Shown: in pieces, positions 10,519 through 19,048 of the stretch
Layout: every line of letters starts with the position of its first letter
Numbering within the stretch: position 1 is the stretch's first letter
From: Ignavibacteriales bacterium
GTDB taxonomy: Bacteria; Bacteroidota; Ignavibacteria; Ignavibacteriales; Ignavibacteriaceae
Reading direction: 5' to 3'
Length of the DNA stretch: 64,000 nucleotides
Assembly: GCA_016709155.1 (NCBI GenBank)
Contig: JADJEI010000001.1
Location: forward strand, 682,001 to 746,000
Notes under the pieces: generated by a model
Seen by the model: only the letters and a program-made list of their open reading frames with translations
What the model was told of the DNA's origin: nothing
Database searches by the model: none
Made by a program: the position numbers and the translations under genes

Positions 10519-10653
10519 AAAGATTTATAGAAAGAATTATTTTTTGTTCAAGTTTTTCAGTCTGAAAAGGCTTAATTTTCACATAGAAAAAAGAAATATT
10601 TAGTGTTTCTAAAACAAGATATTTCGTATTTATAAACAGTTAATGGAGATTTT

Positions 10654-11973
10654 ATGGTTCGAAAAAATGTTTTAATTATGGGTGCAGCAGGTCGCGATTT
10701 TCACAATTTCAATGTATTCTTCCGCAACAATCATGATTACAATGTTGTAGCTTTCACTGCAACACAAATTCCAAATATCGAAGGGAGGATTGATCCAAAA
10801 GAACTCGCCGGAAAACTTTACCCTAATGGAATAAAAATTTATGAAGAATCAAAACTCGAAGAGTTAATTAAGAAGTTCAAAGTTGACGAAGTTGTTTTTT
10901 CATATTCGGATGTTCCATTTAATTATGTGATGACCAAGGCTTCTATTGTAAATGCTGCAGGCGTTTCATTTAGACTGCTTGGCGCAGCAGAAACTCAAAT
11001 AAAAAGTACCAAGCCGGTAATAGCTGTTCTTGCGGTTAGAACAGGTTCGGGAAAATCTCAGACATCAAGAAAGATTGTTCAGATACTTCGCGAAGCCGGT
11101 AAGAAGGTTGTCGCTATTCGCCACCCCATGCCTTACGGCGACCTTGTTAAACAAAAAGTACAGCGATTCGCAACCTATGCCGATTTAAAAAAACATAAAT
11201 GCACAATTGAAGAAATTGAAGAATATGCGCCGCATGTTGCAAGCGGCGGAGTTATTTATGCCGGCGTTGATTACGAAGCTATACTTCGCGAAGCTGAAAA
11301 AGAAGCTGATATAATTTTGTGGGATGGTGGAAACAATGACGTGTCTTTCTATAAAGCTGATCTAACTATTACCGTTGTTGATCCGCACAGACCGGGACAT
11401 GAACTTACTTATTATCCCGGGAACACTTCATTAAGAATGGCTGATGTTGCTGTTATTAATAAAGTAGTAACTGCACAGCCGGAAAATATTCTTACAGTCA
11501 CAAATAATATTAAATCTGTAAATCCAAAAGCAATAATTATTGAAGGCGCCTCCCCCGTTACGGTTGACAAACCTGAATTGATAACCGGTAAAAGAGTTTT
11601 AGTCGTTGAGGACGGACCAACACTTACTCATGGCGAAATGAAATATGGGGCAGGTGTAGTCGCTGCACAAAAACTTGGTGCAAGAGAAATTGTTGATCCC
11701 CGACCATTCACAGTAAAATCAATCAGCGCTACGTTTCAGAAATATCCAAACATCGGCGTGCTTCTTCCTGCGATGGGATATGGTGCTGCACAATTGAAAG
11801 ATCTTGAGACTACAATAAATAATACCAAATGCGATTCAGTTGTTATCGGCACTCCGATTGATTTGAGCAGATACATTAAGATGAACAAACCATTCACACG
11901 TGTAAAATATGATCTTCAGGAAATTGGTTCTGTAACGCTGAAGGATATTCTAAAGAAAAAGAAAATGATTTAG
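10654..11973 (+). CDS. Cyclic 2,3-diphosphoglycerate synthetase-like P-loop protein
   Basis: A 439-residue cytoplasmic protein resembling archaeal cyclic 2,3-diphosphoglycerate synthetase, an ATP-dependent enzyme making a thermoprotectant and phosphate store. It starts with a nucleotide-binding-like strand (VLIMGAAGRDFHNFN) and has a P-loop GSGKS at 131-135, followed by a Mg-site-like DGGNND. The start has GGAG 6 bases upstream. Bacterial homologues are often annotated this way, but whether they make the cyclic compound in bacteria is not established. Its last seven codons and the following bases recur after the next gene (13284-13306). Confidence 0.75.
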   Translation: MVRKNVLIMGAAGRDFHNFNVFFRNNHDYNVVAFTATQIPNIEGRIDPKELAGKLYPNGIKIYEESKLEELIKKFKVDEVVFSYSDVPFNYVMTKASIVNAAGVSFRLLGAAETQIKSTKPVIAVLAVRTGSGKSQTSRKIVQILREAGKKVVAIRHPMPYGDLVKQKVQRFATYADLKKHKCTIEEIEEYAPHVASGGVIYAGVDYEAILREAEKEADIILWDGGNNDVSFYKADLTITVVDPHRPGHELTYYPGNTSLRMADVAVINKVVTAQPENILTVTNNIKSVNPKAIIIEGASPVTVDKPELITGKRVLVVEDGPTLTHGEMKYGAGVVAAQKLGAREIVDPRPFTVKSISATFQKYPNIGVLLPAMGYGAAQLKDLETTINNTKCDSVVIGTPIDLSRYIKMNKPFTRVKYDLQEIGSVTLKDILKKKKMI

Positions 11974-11975
11974 TA
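11953..11975. repeat. Direct repeat, left copy (end of the cDPG-synthetase-like gene)
   Basis: A 23-base stretch beginning AAGAAAAAGAAAATGATT and ending TAGTA is exactly repeated at 13284-13306. With one gap the match extends left through TTCTA. This copy carries the stop codon of the upstream gene. Confidence 0.85.
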
Positions 11976-11995
11976 AACTTCGTTATTTGATGTTT

Positions 11996-12013
11996 GCACT
12001 GAGAAATCAGTGC
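11996..12013 (+). terminator. GNRA-loop hairpin between two genes, weak terminator or leader hairpin
   Basis: Arms GCACTGA and TCAGTGC enclose a GAAA tetraloop; an ATTTTTATT tract follows 6 bases later. It lies 23 bases after the upstream stop and 28 bases before the PorV-like start. It could attenuate read-through or stabilise the mRNA end. Confidence 0.4.
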
Positions 12014-12040
12014 GAAGCATTTTTATTAAGAAGGAGAAGA

Positions 12041-13285
12041 ATGAAAATTTCAGTTTTATTTATAACCCTCATCATATTTGCATTTTTGAATAATGAATCA
12101 TTCTCGCAAGGAGAATCAGCGGTTCCATTTCTTTTAATCCAACTCTCACCTTCACTAAGTGCAATGGGACAAACAGGCACAGCCTTAGCCACTGAAGATC
12201 CTTTTGGGTTTATTTGGAATCCCGCACAACTTGGTTATACAAGCCAGAACAACAATTTTTCTTTTATTTTTTATCCAGCAAAAACCGAATGGCTACCTTC
12301 ATTTAATTTAGGTTTAGAATTACATAGCTTAGCATTTAACTTAAGATATAATCTGAAGGATTTAATTGATTTCCCTTTAAGTGTAGGATTTGGCTATTCA
12401 AATTTTGAAATAAATTTTGGCGAATTTTCAAGAATTGGACCTGACCCGACAATTTTTAAGAATTCGAAAGATTACTATTCTGCTTATGCTTTAGGAGTTG
12501 GAATAAATTATTTTGCACAATTTAATATCGGTTTCACTTCTAAAAGCATAACTTCAATTCTTTCTGATAACGGCTCGGAAGAAAATACGACTGGTAGTTG
12601 GGAAGGAAGTGCAATAGATATTGGTTTATTATTAAATGTTCCCGTGTCAAAATTAATTGATGAGAATATTAAATTTATATTAGATGAAAATCTCGTAGCC
12701 CGGCCGGATTTTAATTTTTCTATTGGATATTCAAAATCAAACCTTGGCGACGAGGTTTACTATTTTGATAGGGCACAAACTGATCCTCTTCCAAGGATGG
12801 ATAGAATTGGTTATGGTATTTCAACAGGATTCGATTTACTGAGTGATGCTTTTCGTATGAGAGTATTTAACTTTTCTCTAACCATTGAAGCAGATGATAT
12901 ACTTATTGCAAGAGACTCACTTGGATGGGATTATAGCTCTACCTTAAGCGATTTAAAGTTCTGGAAAAATCTTGTTAACATCGAAGGCACCAATAAAATC
13001 GTTTCACATATTGGATTAAAAATTGATTTATTTGAAACCATTTCATTTTATACTGGACATTTTTCTGGTCGCGGTTTTGATGAAAGGAAAACCAATGGTT
13101 TTGAACTAAGAGCAAAAGGATTATTAAGTCTGTGGGCTTTATGGGCAAAAGATCCTATAACAGATTTCCTGCGTGATCATTTTGACATTAGATATTATAA
13201 CACAAATTACTTTGCCGATCACTTTTTTGAAACAAAACTCACCGGTTTAGCTTTTTACTTTCATAACATCAACTCATTGTTCTAA
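12041..13285 (+). CDS. PorV/PorQ-family outer-membrane beta-barrel protein
   Basis: A 414-residue protein: signal peptide MKISVLFITLIIFAFLNNESFSQ, then AVPFLLIQLSPSLSAMGQTG and FIWNPAQLGY, the characteristic opening of the PorV/PorQ family (FadL-like barrels that help T9SS cargo attach to the surface). The rest alternates polar and aromatic residues as expected of barrel strands. The start at 12041 has AAGGAG 5 bases upstream; the longer in-frame ATG at 11987 would put RRRR before the signal peptide and is rejected. The stop codon TAA at 13283-13285 overlaps the right direct repeat, which suggests the gene was inserted here. It is probably one of several paralogues in the genome. Confidence 0.8.
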   Translation: MKISVLFITLIIFAFLNNESFSQGESAVPFLLIQLSPSLSAMGQTGTALATEDPFGFIWNPAQLGYTSQNNNFSFIFYPAKTEWLPSFNLGLELHSLAFNLRYNLKDLIDFPLSVGFGYSNFEINFGEFSRIGPDPTIFKNSKDYYSAYALGVGINYFAQFNIGFTSKSITSILSDNGSEENTTGSWEGSAIDIGLLLNVPVSKLIDENIKFILDENLVARPDFNFSIGYSKSNLGDEVYYFDRAQTDPLPRMDRIGYGISTGFDLLSDAFRMRVFNFSLTIEADDILIARDSLGWDYSSTLSDLKFWKNLVNIEGTNKIVSHIGLKIDLFETISFYTGHFSGRGFDERKTNGFELRAKGLLSLWALWAKDPITDFLRDHFDIRYYNTNYFADHFFETKLTGLAFYFHNINSLF

Positions 13286-13306
13286 GAAAAAGAAAATGAT
13301 TTAGTA
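13284..13306. repeat. Direct repeat, right copy (just after the PorV-like gene)
   Basis: An exact 23-base copy of 11953-11975. It supplies part of the stop codon of the PorV-like gene and contains a non-functional copy of the upstream gene's last codons. Confidence 0.85.
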
Positions 13307-13334
13307 CTACAGATTAAATTAATTTCCAATTTAT

Positions 13335-13372
13335 TTTCTGACTCTGTGGAAAAGTTATCACAGAGTCAGAAA
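13335..13372. terminator. Bidirectional terminator between convergent genes
   Basis: TCTGACTCTGTG (13337-13348) and CACAGAGTCAGA (13359-13370) form a perfect 12-bp stem, extended by two T-A pairs, around a 10-base loop. It stands between converging genes ending at 13285 and 13386, with AT-rich tails on both sides. Confidence 0.65.
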
Positions 13373-13385
13373 TAATTTATCAATC

Positions 13386-15182
13386 CTACCTCAGCAATAT
13401 CATCTTCTTAGTTTCAACAAAACTACCAGATCGAAGTTGATAGTAGTACACCCCGCTGGACAGACTGATAGCCTGTCCTACGTTGAACTCAACTTCATAC
13501 GTGCCGGGCTGCTGATGCTCGTTTACAAGTGTGGCGATTTCATTTCCCAAAACATCAAAAACTTTTAACGAAACCAATATGTCACTCTGAGCTTGTCGAA
13601 GAGTGACAGAGGGGACGGTGTATTTTATTTTTGTTGTGGGATTAAATGGATTCGGATAATTCTGTTCGAGCGAAAATTCTGTTGGTGAATTTATTTCAAC
13701 TTCAACTGTGTTTGAATATTCAAATGTTCCATCAAAGTCAATTTGTTTTAATCTGTATTGATATTTTCCAGAAGAAAGATTTTCATCAGTGAAAGAATAA
13801 CTCTTGGGTTCCGTAGTAGTCCCGAAGCCGGGAACGAAAGCAATTTGATTCCAGTCCTGATTGCCGACTGAAGACTGAGGACTGCCGACTTGTTTTCTTT
13901 CTATCTCAAACCCGCTGTTGTTTGTCTCCGTTGCTGTTTGCCAGTTGAGTGTTATGTTGTTTTGCTGTGCTATGGCTGTGAATGATGTTAACTCGACAGG
14001 GACGATGTCACTGGAGATTCTTAAAAGCATAACTTCTTTTTGAAAAAACACTTGCGATTGAGCTCCGGCAACTATGTAATCACCATTTTGAACTTGAAAT
14101 ACGGAATAACATATTGTACTTGCATCTAATGTGCCATTGAGGTTAGTAAAACTATTGATAAACAAAGTCCATAAAGTATCTCCAACAGAATCAGTCCTGA
14201 TAATCCATCCACGATTCTCAATGTCCGGTGGAGAAGCACCACCAACAACAATATAACCACCATCCTGTGTTTGCTGGACTGAATAACCAACGTCTATATC
14301 ATGGTCATAATCATAATTCTTTGACCATTGCTCATTACCAAGCGAATCTGTTTTTACTAACCAAACATTTGAGAATCCTAGAATCGAATTATACCCGGTA
14401 ATAGCGAAACCATTATCAGACGTGTTCGTTACTTGATTAAACCAATCGCTATTTTGACTACCGTAATAAGATTTAGTCCAAAGTGTATCACCGTTTACAT
14501 CTAATCTTAACACCCATCCATTACAACCAGCATATCCGTTACAATCTGTAGCGCCTGCCGCAATCATTCCAATATCGGATAATGACTTTATAGAAAAAAG
14601 TCTCTGGTCTTTAATTTCATTGCCAAAAGATTTTGACCAAAGTAAATTTCCCTCAGTATCAACTTTTATTATCCAGTCATCGCTATCACTCGTGTTTGCA
14701 TCTTTTTCACCAGCAATTATAAAGCCCTCGGGATTAAAAATGTCAACAGATCTTCCATAATCATCATTTACACCACCGAATGTTTTTGTCCAAAGCGTAT
14801 CGCCAAGTGAGTCAGCTCTTATTAAATAAAAATCAAACCCACCCGCTCCAAATGATGATGTTGCGCCTGCTAGTATATACCCACCATCATCTGTCTGTTT
14901 TAGATCATAGCCATAGTCATCATCATTTCCGCCGTATGTCCTTGTCCAGAGTGTGTCTCCGTTTTCATTAGTCTTTATTAGCCATACGTCAAAACTATCT
15001 GCTCCGAATGAATTGGTGTAACCCACAATTGCAAAACCATTATCATTAGTTTGAATTACCGACCTGCCCAAATCATCTGTTGTGTTTAGTCCATAATTTT
15101 TCTTCCATAATATTTCTTGAGCAAATAGTAGGGACTGAATACTTACGAGAATACTTAAAATTATTATTATTGACTTATTCAT
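13386..15182 (-). CDS. Secreted repeat protein (WTKTYGG...DGGY type) with T9SS sorting domain
   Basis: A 598-residue secreted protein. After the signal peptide MNKSIIIILSILVSIQSLLFAQ come about seven repeats of roughly 50 residues of the form LWTKTYGGNDDDYG.S..QT.DGGYILAG, probably a beta-propeller. Then come the PVELTSF/NNSGFEIE module and a T9SS type A domain (YPNPFNPTTKIKYTVPSVTLRQAQSD). It carries both the heptanucleotide repeat (13851-13890) and the 29-bp palindrome (13580-13608). It starts 9 bases after the broken gene 15192-15770, with a G-rich ribosome site in the gap, so they share a transcript. Function unknown. Confidence 0.85.
   Translation of the reverse strand: MNKSIIIILSILVSIQSLLFAQEILWKKNYGLNTTDDLGRSVIQTNDNGFAIVGYTNSFGADSFDVWLIKTNENGDTLWTRTYGGNDDDYGYDLKQTDDGGYILAGATSSFGAGGFDFYLIRADSLGDTLWTKTFGGVNDDYGRSVDIFNPEGFIIAGEKDANTSDSDDWIIKVDTEGNLLWSKSFGNEIKDQRLFSIKSLSDIGMIAAGATDCNGYAGCNGWVLRLDVNGDTLWTKSYYGSQNSDWFNQVTNTSDNGFAITGYNSILGFSNVWLVKTDSLGNEQWSKNYDYDHDIDVGYSVQQTQDGGYIVVGGASPPDIENRGWIIRTDSVGDTLWTLFINSFTNLNGTLDASTICYSVFQVQNGDYIVAGAQSQVFFQKEVMLLRISSDIVPVELTSFTAIAQQNNITLNWQTATETNNSGFEIERKQVGSPQSSVGNQDWNQIAFVPGFGTTTEPKSYSFTDENLSSGKYQYRLKQIDFDGTFEYSNTVEVEINSPTEFSLEQNYPNPFNPTTKIKYTVPSVTLRQAQSDILVSLKVFDVLGNEIATLVNEHQQPGTYEVEFNVGQAISLSSGVYYYQLRSGSFVETKKMILLR
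13580..13608 (-). repeat. 29-bp palindromic element inside the T9SS sorting domain, orientation A
   Basis: On the coding strand this reads TGTCACTCT, TCGACAAGCTC, AGAGTGACA, identical to the copy at 1828-1856, and encodes SVTLRQAQSD. Confidence 0.75.
13851..13890 (-). repeat. In-frame heptanucleotide tandem repeat (AGTCNNC type)
   Basis: The coding strand reads AGTCGGC, AGTCCTC, AGTCTTC, AGTCGGC, AATCAGG: five units of 7 bases, the clearest copy of the four in the window. It encodes VGSPQSSVGNQD in the linker of the NNSGFEIE module. Confidence 0.65.
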
Positions 15183-15191
15183 TTCATCCCC

Positions 15192-15770
15192 CTAATCCGC
15201 CGTACAGTCGGTTATAGGTTCACTGCAGAATATGCTCTGCCAGTCATTTCCTTTTTTCCATCTATTGTCTTCATAGATAACCGAATTTAAGAGAGTATTA
15301 CATTCTCCTACGGGACAATTATGAGGATAGTCTAGCGGACAAAGAAAGATATTGTTTTTTATCTTTCCCATTGTGCCAGAATCCCAATTTTCTATTCTTA
15401 ATGGCCAACGGTCTATAACTAAATTAACAATCGTACAATTCTGAACATCAGAATAAAACTAACCATTGGTGAGGTCATTACTTTGTGTTATCCCTATTCC
15501 TTTTCCACCCGCAATATAACTGTTATATGCTCTCAATAATGGCTTTTCAGTTTGCGGGTCTTTGTAGCCGGCTTCTATGCTTGATTTTTTAGGATGTGCA
15601 GTGTTTTTATAACACTCATTCACGGTCAGTCTGCCAGCTGTTTGTCCATCTTCCTGATATGTTGCCCCTGGTTCATCTACAGAATTGTAGTTTGTGTTTA
15701 TTGAACTTGAAGCAATAAACAAAGCAATTACTGCAAAGAAAAGAACCGATCGAACAAGAATGATTTTCAT
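15192..15770 (-). pseudogene. Small secreted protein gene with an internal in-frame TAG
   Basis: An excellent ribosome site (CAGGAGG) precedes ATG at 15770. The first 103 codons give a signal peptide (MKIILVRSVLFFAVIALFIA) and a polar region ending TQSNDLTNG, then TAG at 15459-15461. The same frame stays open for another 88 codons, giving FYSDVQNCTIVNLVIDR, then IKNNIFLCP and NSVIYEDNRWK, with several Cys, to TAG at 15192-15194. The second half resembles part of a right-handed beta-helix protein (NC.I.N pattern), but this is weak. The gene looks like one 192-residue protein broken by an amber codon, or a decayed remnant of a larger one. Homology is not recognised. Confidence 0.55.
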
Positions 15771-15941
15771 CAGAACCTCCTGAAATATTACTTAAACAAT
15801 ATCAAATAAGTTATTTACCTCTCCTGATAAAATTTTCGAAAGTATATTACAAATAGAAATGGAGAAAGTCAAGAACTGAAAATAAAGGAAAGACTTGTAT
15901 CAGAATTATCACTGAACGAGTAAAAAGAAATAATACACTGA

Positions 15942-15977
15942 ACAAAAAAAAGGCGAGCCATTTCCGGCTCGCCTTTT
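15942..15977 (-). terminator. Rho-independent terminator of the gene at 16025-18823
   Basis: GGCGAGCC (15952-15959) pairs with GGCTCGCC (15966-15973) around ATTTCC. On the minus strand the stem is followed by a run of seven or more T, which suits termination of the large T9SS gene ending at 16025. Confidence 0.8.
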
Positions 15978-15986
15978 CATTAATTA

Positions 15987-16021
15987 TCTATTATCTGACG
16001 TTTGACATTTGTCGTCTGACA
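15987..16021. repeat. Intergenic heptanucleotide tandem repeat
   Basis: ATTATCT, GACGTTT, GACATTT, GTCGTCT, GACATAT follow in 7-base steps between the terminator and the stop codon of the gene at 16025. This resembles the short tandemly repeated heptanucleotides found between genes in some other bacteria. Confidence 0.45.
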
Positions 16022-16024
16022 TAT

Positions 16025-18823
16025 TTACTTCATCAAGATCATTTTCTTAACCGAAGTATTCTTTCCGGAATCAAGTCTGTAAACATAAATTCCTGTTGAA
16101 AGATTATTTGCATCAAAATCAACAGTGTATCTTCCCGGCTTCATATTTTTGCTAATGAGTGTAGCAACTTTTTCACCGAGTAAGTTAAATACAGTTAAGT
16201 TTACAAATCCTTCTTCAGCAATTGAATATTTAATTGTTGTAGTTGGATTGAATGGATTCGGGAAGTTCTGCTCAAGAGCGAATTCGAGCGGAACATTTAC
16301 TTCAACTTCAACTTCGTTTGAGTATTCGAAAACGCCGCCAAAGTCAATTTGTTTTAGTCTGTAAATGTTTTTACCTGTTTCGAGCTTTGTATCGAGATAT
16401 GAATAGTTTCTGATTTCAGTAGTTGTTCCAAAGCCAGGTACATAACCAATCTTTTGGAACTGTCCATTTACTTTCTTTTCTATTTCAAATCCCTGATTGT
16501 TAAGTTCAGTAGCAGTTGACCAATTAAGTTCAACACCTTTTTCCTTAACAGAACCGGTGAATGAAGTTAACTCAACAGGCACAGGATCACTTGCCCAAAC
16601 CTGGAAGTTATCAATTGCCCACCACCAATCCCATCCTGGTTGAACGGTTTTTAGTCTTACTAAGAAGTTGGTTAGATGAGCTACACTTGTTATATCAATA
16701 TTTTCGTGTGAGGCTCTTACATCTGTTTCATCAAATGTTAAAACGTTTGTCCATGTTGTTCCGCCATCGGTGCTAACATCAATATAAGCGAAATCAGCAT
16801 TGTCTATTGCCTGCCAGTCATTATCGAACTCTAACCAAACCGTGTTATAGCCGGTAGCATCAACAGGAGTGATTAAAGTAGCAGTAGTATTTGTTGTAGT
16901 ACCGGATCCGCAAAGATCAGCATCAGCAGCAAAAACATTACCTGCCGCAGTTGAAGGCAGGGTATAAGACCGACTGCTTAATGGAATTATTTCCCAAACA
17001 CAATTCCCACCGTCATTTGTAATATTCCAGTTACCGCTTCCTGCTTCAAAGTCATCATTAAAAATAACTAAGAGATTAGGATCCTGTTCGGTAGTGAAAC
17101 TCCATGTTGGACCGGCAGTTCCACAAGTACCATCTTCATTAATAACTCTCCAATAATAAGTAGTCCCATAGCTCAAGGGTAAAGAAGTAATATCCCATGA
17201 AGAGAATAAACTTCCGCTTTGAACAATAGGCATAGAACCGGGATCAGTACCAAAATATAAAGTGGTGGTAGTGGCATTTACACCATTTGTCCAGCTAATT
17301 GAAGGTAAATTAATTGATACATCATTAGCGCCGCTAACAGGATTTGGATCAGTTGGTGCACCGACAGGACAAGGATCGCCGAAAGTTACAGGAGCAGTCC
17401 AGGCTTGGTAAATTCCTGTTTTATCATCTGCCCAATAAGGCCAGATAGTTCCATTTGATTCGGTAACTCCAATGTAATCACCTTGATAACCACCGGCTAA
17501 TCCAGGAATCGATTTTGGTTTAAAGTGATGATCACTTACTTCAACTTCTGTCCAGCTATCGCCGCCGTCAATTGATCTTGCAAGATAAACTGTTGCAGAG
17601 TCGTTTGATAAATCTCTTGCATCATAGTAAACAACATTAACTGCACCATCATCACCACTGACAACAAGAGCAGGCATATACTGTTCTGCGCCATTGTTTA
17701 GAGCATCCTGATTAACACGGATACCCGCAGACCAGGTTGTTCCGCCATCAGTAGATTTGTGAAGAATAATATCGGGATCAGATCCAGCCGGGGCTAAATT
17801 CTTTTCTGCATGAACTATATAAATCCAACCATTTCTAGCACCGCCGGAAGTATCTACACCCATCCATGGAAAATCATTTACTCTAATGCTTGTTGCAAAA
17901 AGAAATCCCCTGATACCATTACAATCGTAAATGTTATTGTTTACGCTCCATGTAACACCACCATCTGTTGACTTGCCAAATCCCATAAAGTCACCGGTAT
18001 AAGGCGAACCAAGAGTAGGACTTTGCCAAGCAACATAAACTTCGCCATTGGGACCGATAGCTCCGTTACAACCTTGTGCATAATGGTTAGCAGGGGGAGT
18101 ATTAATATTTACCGGTGAACTCCAGTTTACGCCGCTATTTGTTGAATAAGAAACTGCAATTGGAGGAGCTGAAGCAGTAAATCTTGACCAGGTTGCATAA
18201 ACTCTTCCGAAATACGGACTATTAGGTTGGTTATCTACTACTGTATGATTTTTATCCTGTGAACCTGTAATAATATTTATAATTGAACTCCAATTAGAAC
18301 CGCCGTCTGTTGAGTAAGCAGCTTTTAATCCATTAAATCCACCGTCAAGAAAAGTCATATAAAATCTACCTGCTGCATCAATAGCAGGGGCGGGGTCGCC
18401 GCCATGACCACTAACAGGGGTGGTTTTGCATGTATCACTTCCGTGCCAGGTTAAACCGCCATCGTTGGTAATATAAACGCCTTCGCTAATAAAGAAGGGA
18501 CTGATGCGAACAGAGTTTGATGAACCAAATAATGTGTTTGGATCGGTCGGATGTTTTTGAATTGGAACTTCAGACTGTGTGAAGTTACTCGGGTGAACAC
18601 GAACACTAATTCCTACCGTAGCAGTTCCAAGCGGGGTCGGGACGATTCTCGGAAGTTTGTTCGGGTGGATATAATTGATATGAGAAGGTGGAACTACAAA
18701 TGGTTCCCCGGTCGGCTGAATTTGTGTGTTCCAAACTCTTGGATCTTCGAATTGTCCGAAGACTAAAGAAGAGGAAAATAGGAAAGTCAGCACTGCAGAA
18801 TAGAGAAGTAATTTTACTCTCAT
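16025..18823 (-). CDS. Large secreted sialidase-fold (BNR) protein with T9SS sorting domain
   Basis: A 932-residue secreted protein. The signal peptide (to VFGQF) is followed by a six-bladed sialidase-type region (about 60-480) with many Asp-box-like motifs such as STDGGSNWSS, SIDGGDSWTEV and STDGGTTWSAG. Residues about 490-580 are Fn3-like (FTTEQDPN). Next is the same PGWDWWW.IDNF jelly-roll-like domain seen in the protein at 233, then PVELTSFTG and a T9SS type A domain (FPNPFNPTTTIKYS ... MILMK). The start has a CAGGAG site. No catalytic sialidase triad could be assigned by eye, so an enzymatic role is not claimed. Confidence 0.85.
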   Translation of the reverse strand: MRVKLLLYSAVLTFLFSSSLVFGQFEDPRVWNTQIQPTGEPFVVPPSHINYIHPNKLPRIVPTPLGTATVGISVRVHPSNFTQSEVPIQKHPTDPNTLFGSSNSVRISPFFISEGVYITNDGGLTWHGSDTCKTTPVSGHGGDPAPAIDAAGRFYMTFLDGGFNGLKAAYSTDGGSNWSSIINIITGSQDKNHTVVDNQPNSPYFGRVYATWSRFTASAPPIAVSYSTNSGVNWSSPVNINTPPANHYAQGCNGAIGPNGEVYVAWQSPTLGSPYTGDFMGFGKSTDGGVTWSVNNNIYDCNGIRGFLFATSIRVNDFPWMGVDTSGGARNGWIYIVHAEKNLAPAGSDPDIILHKSTDGGTTWSAGIRVNQDALNNGAEQYMPALVVSGDDGAVNVVYYDARDLSNDSATVYLARSIDGGDSWTEVEVSDHHFKPKSIPGLAGGYQGDYIGVTESNGTIWPYWADDKTGIYQAWTAPVTFGDPCPVGAPTDPNPVSGANDVSINLPSISWTNGVNATTTTLYFGTDPGSMPIVQSGSLFSSWDITSLPLSYGTTYYWRVINEDGTCGTAGPTWSFTTEQDPNLLVIFNDDFEAGSGNWNITNDGGNCVWEIIPLSSRSYTLPSTAAGNVFAADADLCGSGTTTNTTATLITPVDATGYNTVWLEFDNDWQAIDNADFAYIDVSTDGGTTWTNVLTFDETDVRASHENIDITSVAHLTNFLVRLKTVQPGWDWWWAIDNFQVWASDPVPVELTSFTGSVKEKGVELNWSTATELNNQGFEIEKKVNGQFQKIGYVPGFGTTTEIRNYSYLDTKLETGKNIYRLKQIDFGGVFEYSNEVEVEVNVPLEFALEQNFPNPFNPTTTIKYSIAEEGFVNLTVFNLLGEKVATLISKNMKPGRYTVDFDANNLSTGIYVYRLDSGKNTSVKKMILMK

Positions 18824-19048
18824 TGATGCTCCTGTTTATATTGATGAATTATGATTTTGGTTTGTCCTTAAGGGCTTGATGAATTTCTAATTAAACTTGA
18901 TAGAATTTTATAAAAACCTTATGAACTTGGATGTTAAAATAAGTATTTATTTTATTAAAAAAAGCAACTTGAAGTTTTTTTTATATTTGTCAGTAAATAA
19001 TTATTTCTTAATGTTGCTATCAGTAACAGTATATTCGCATTCAAGAAA

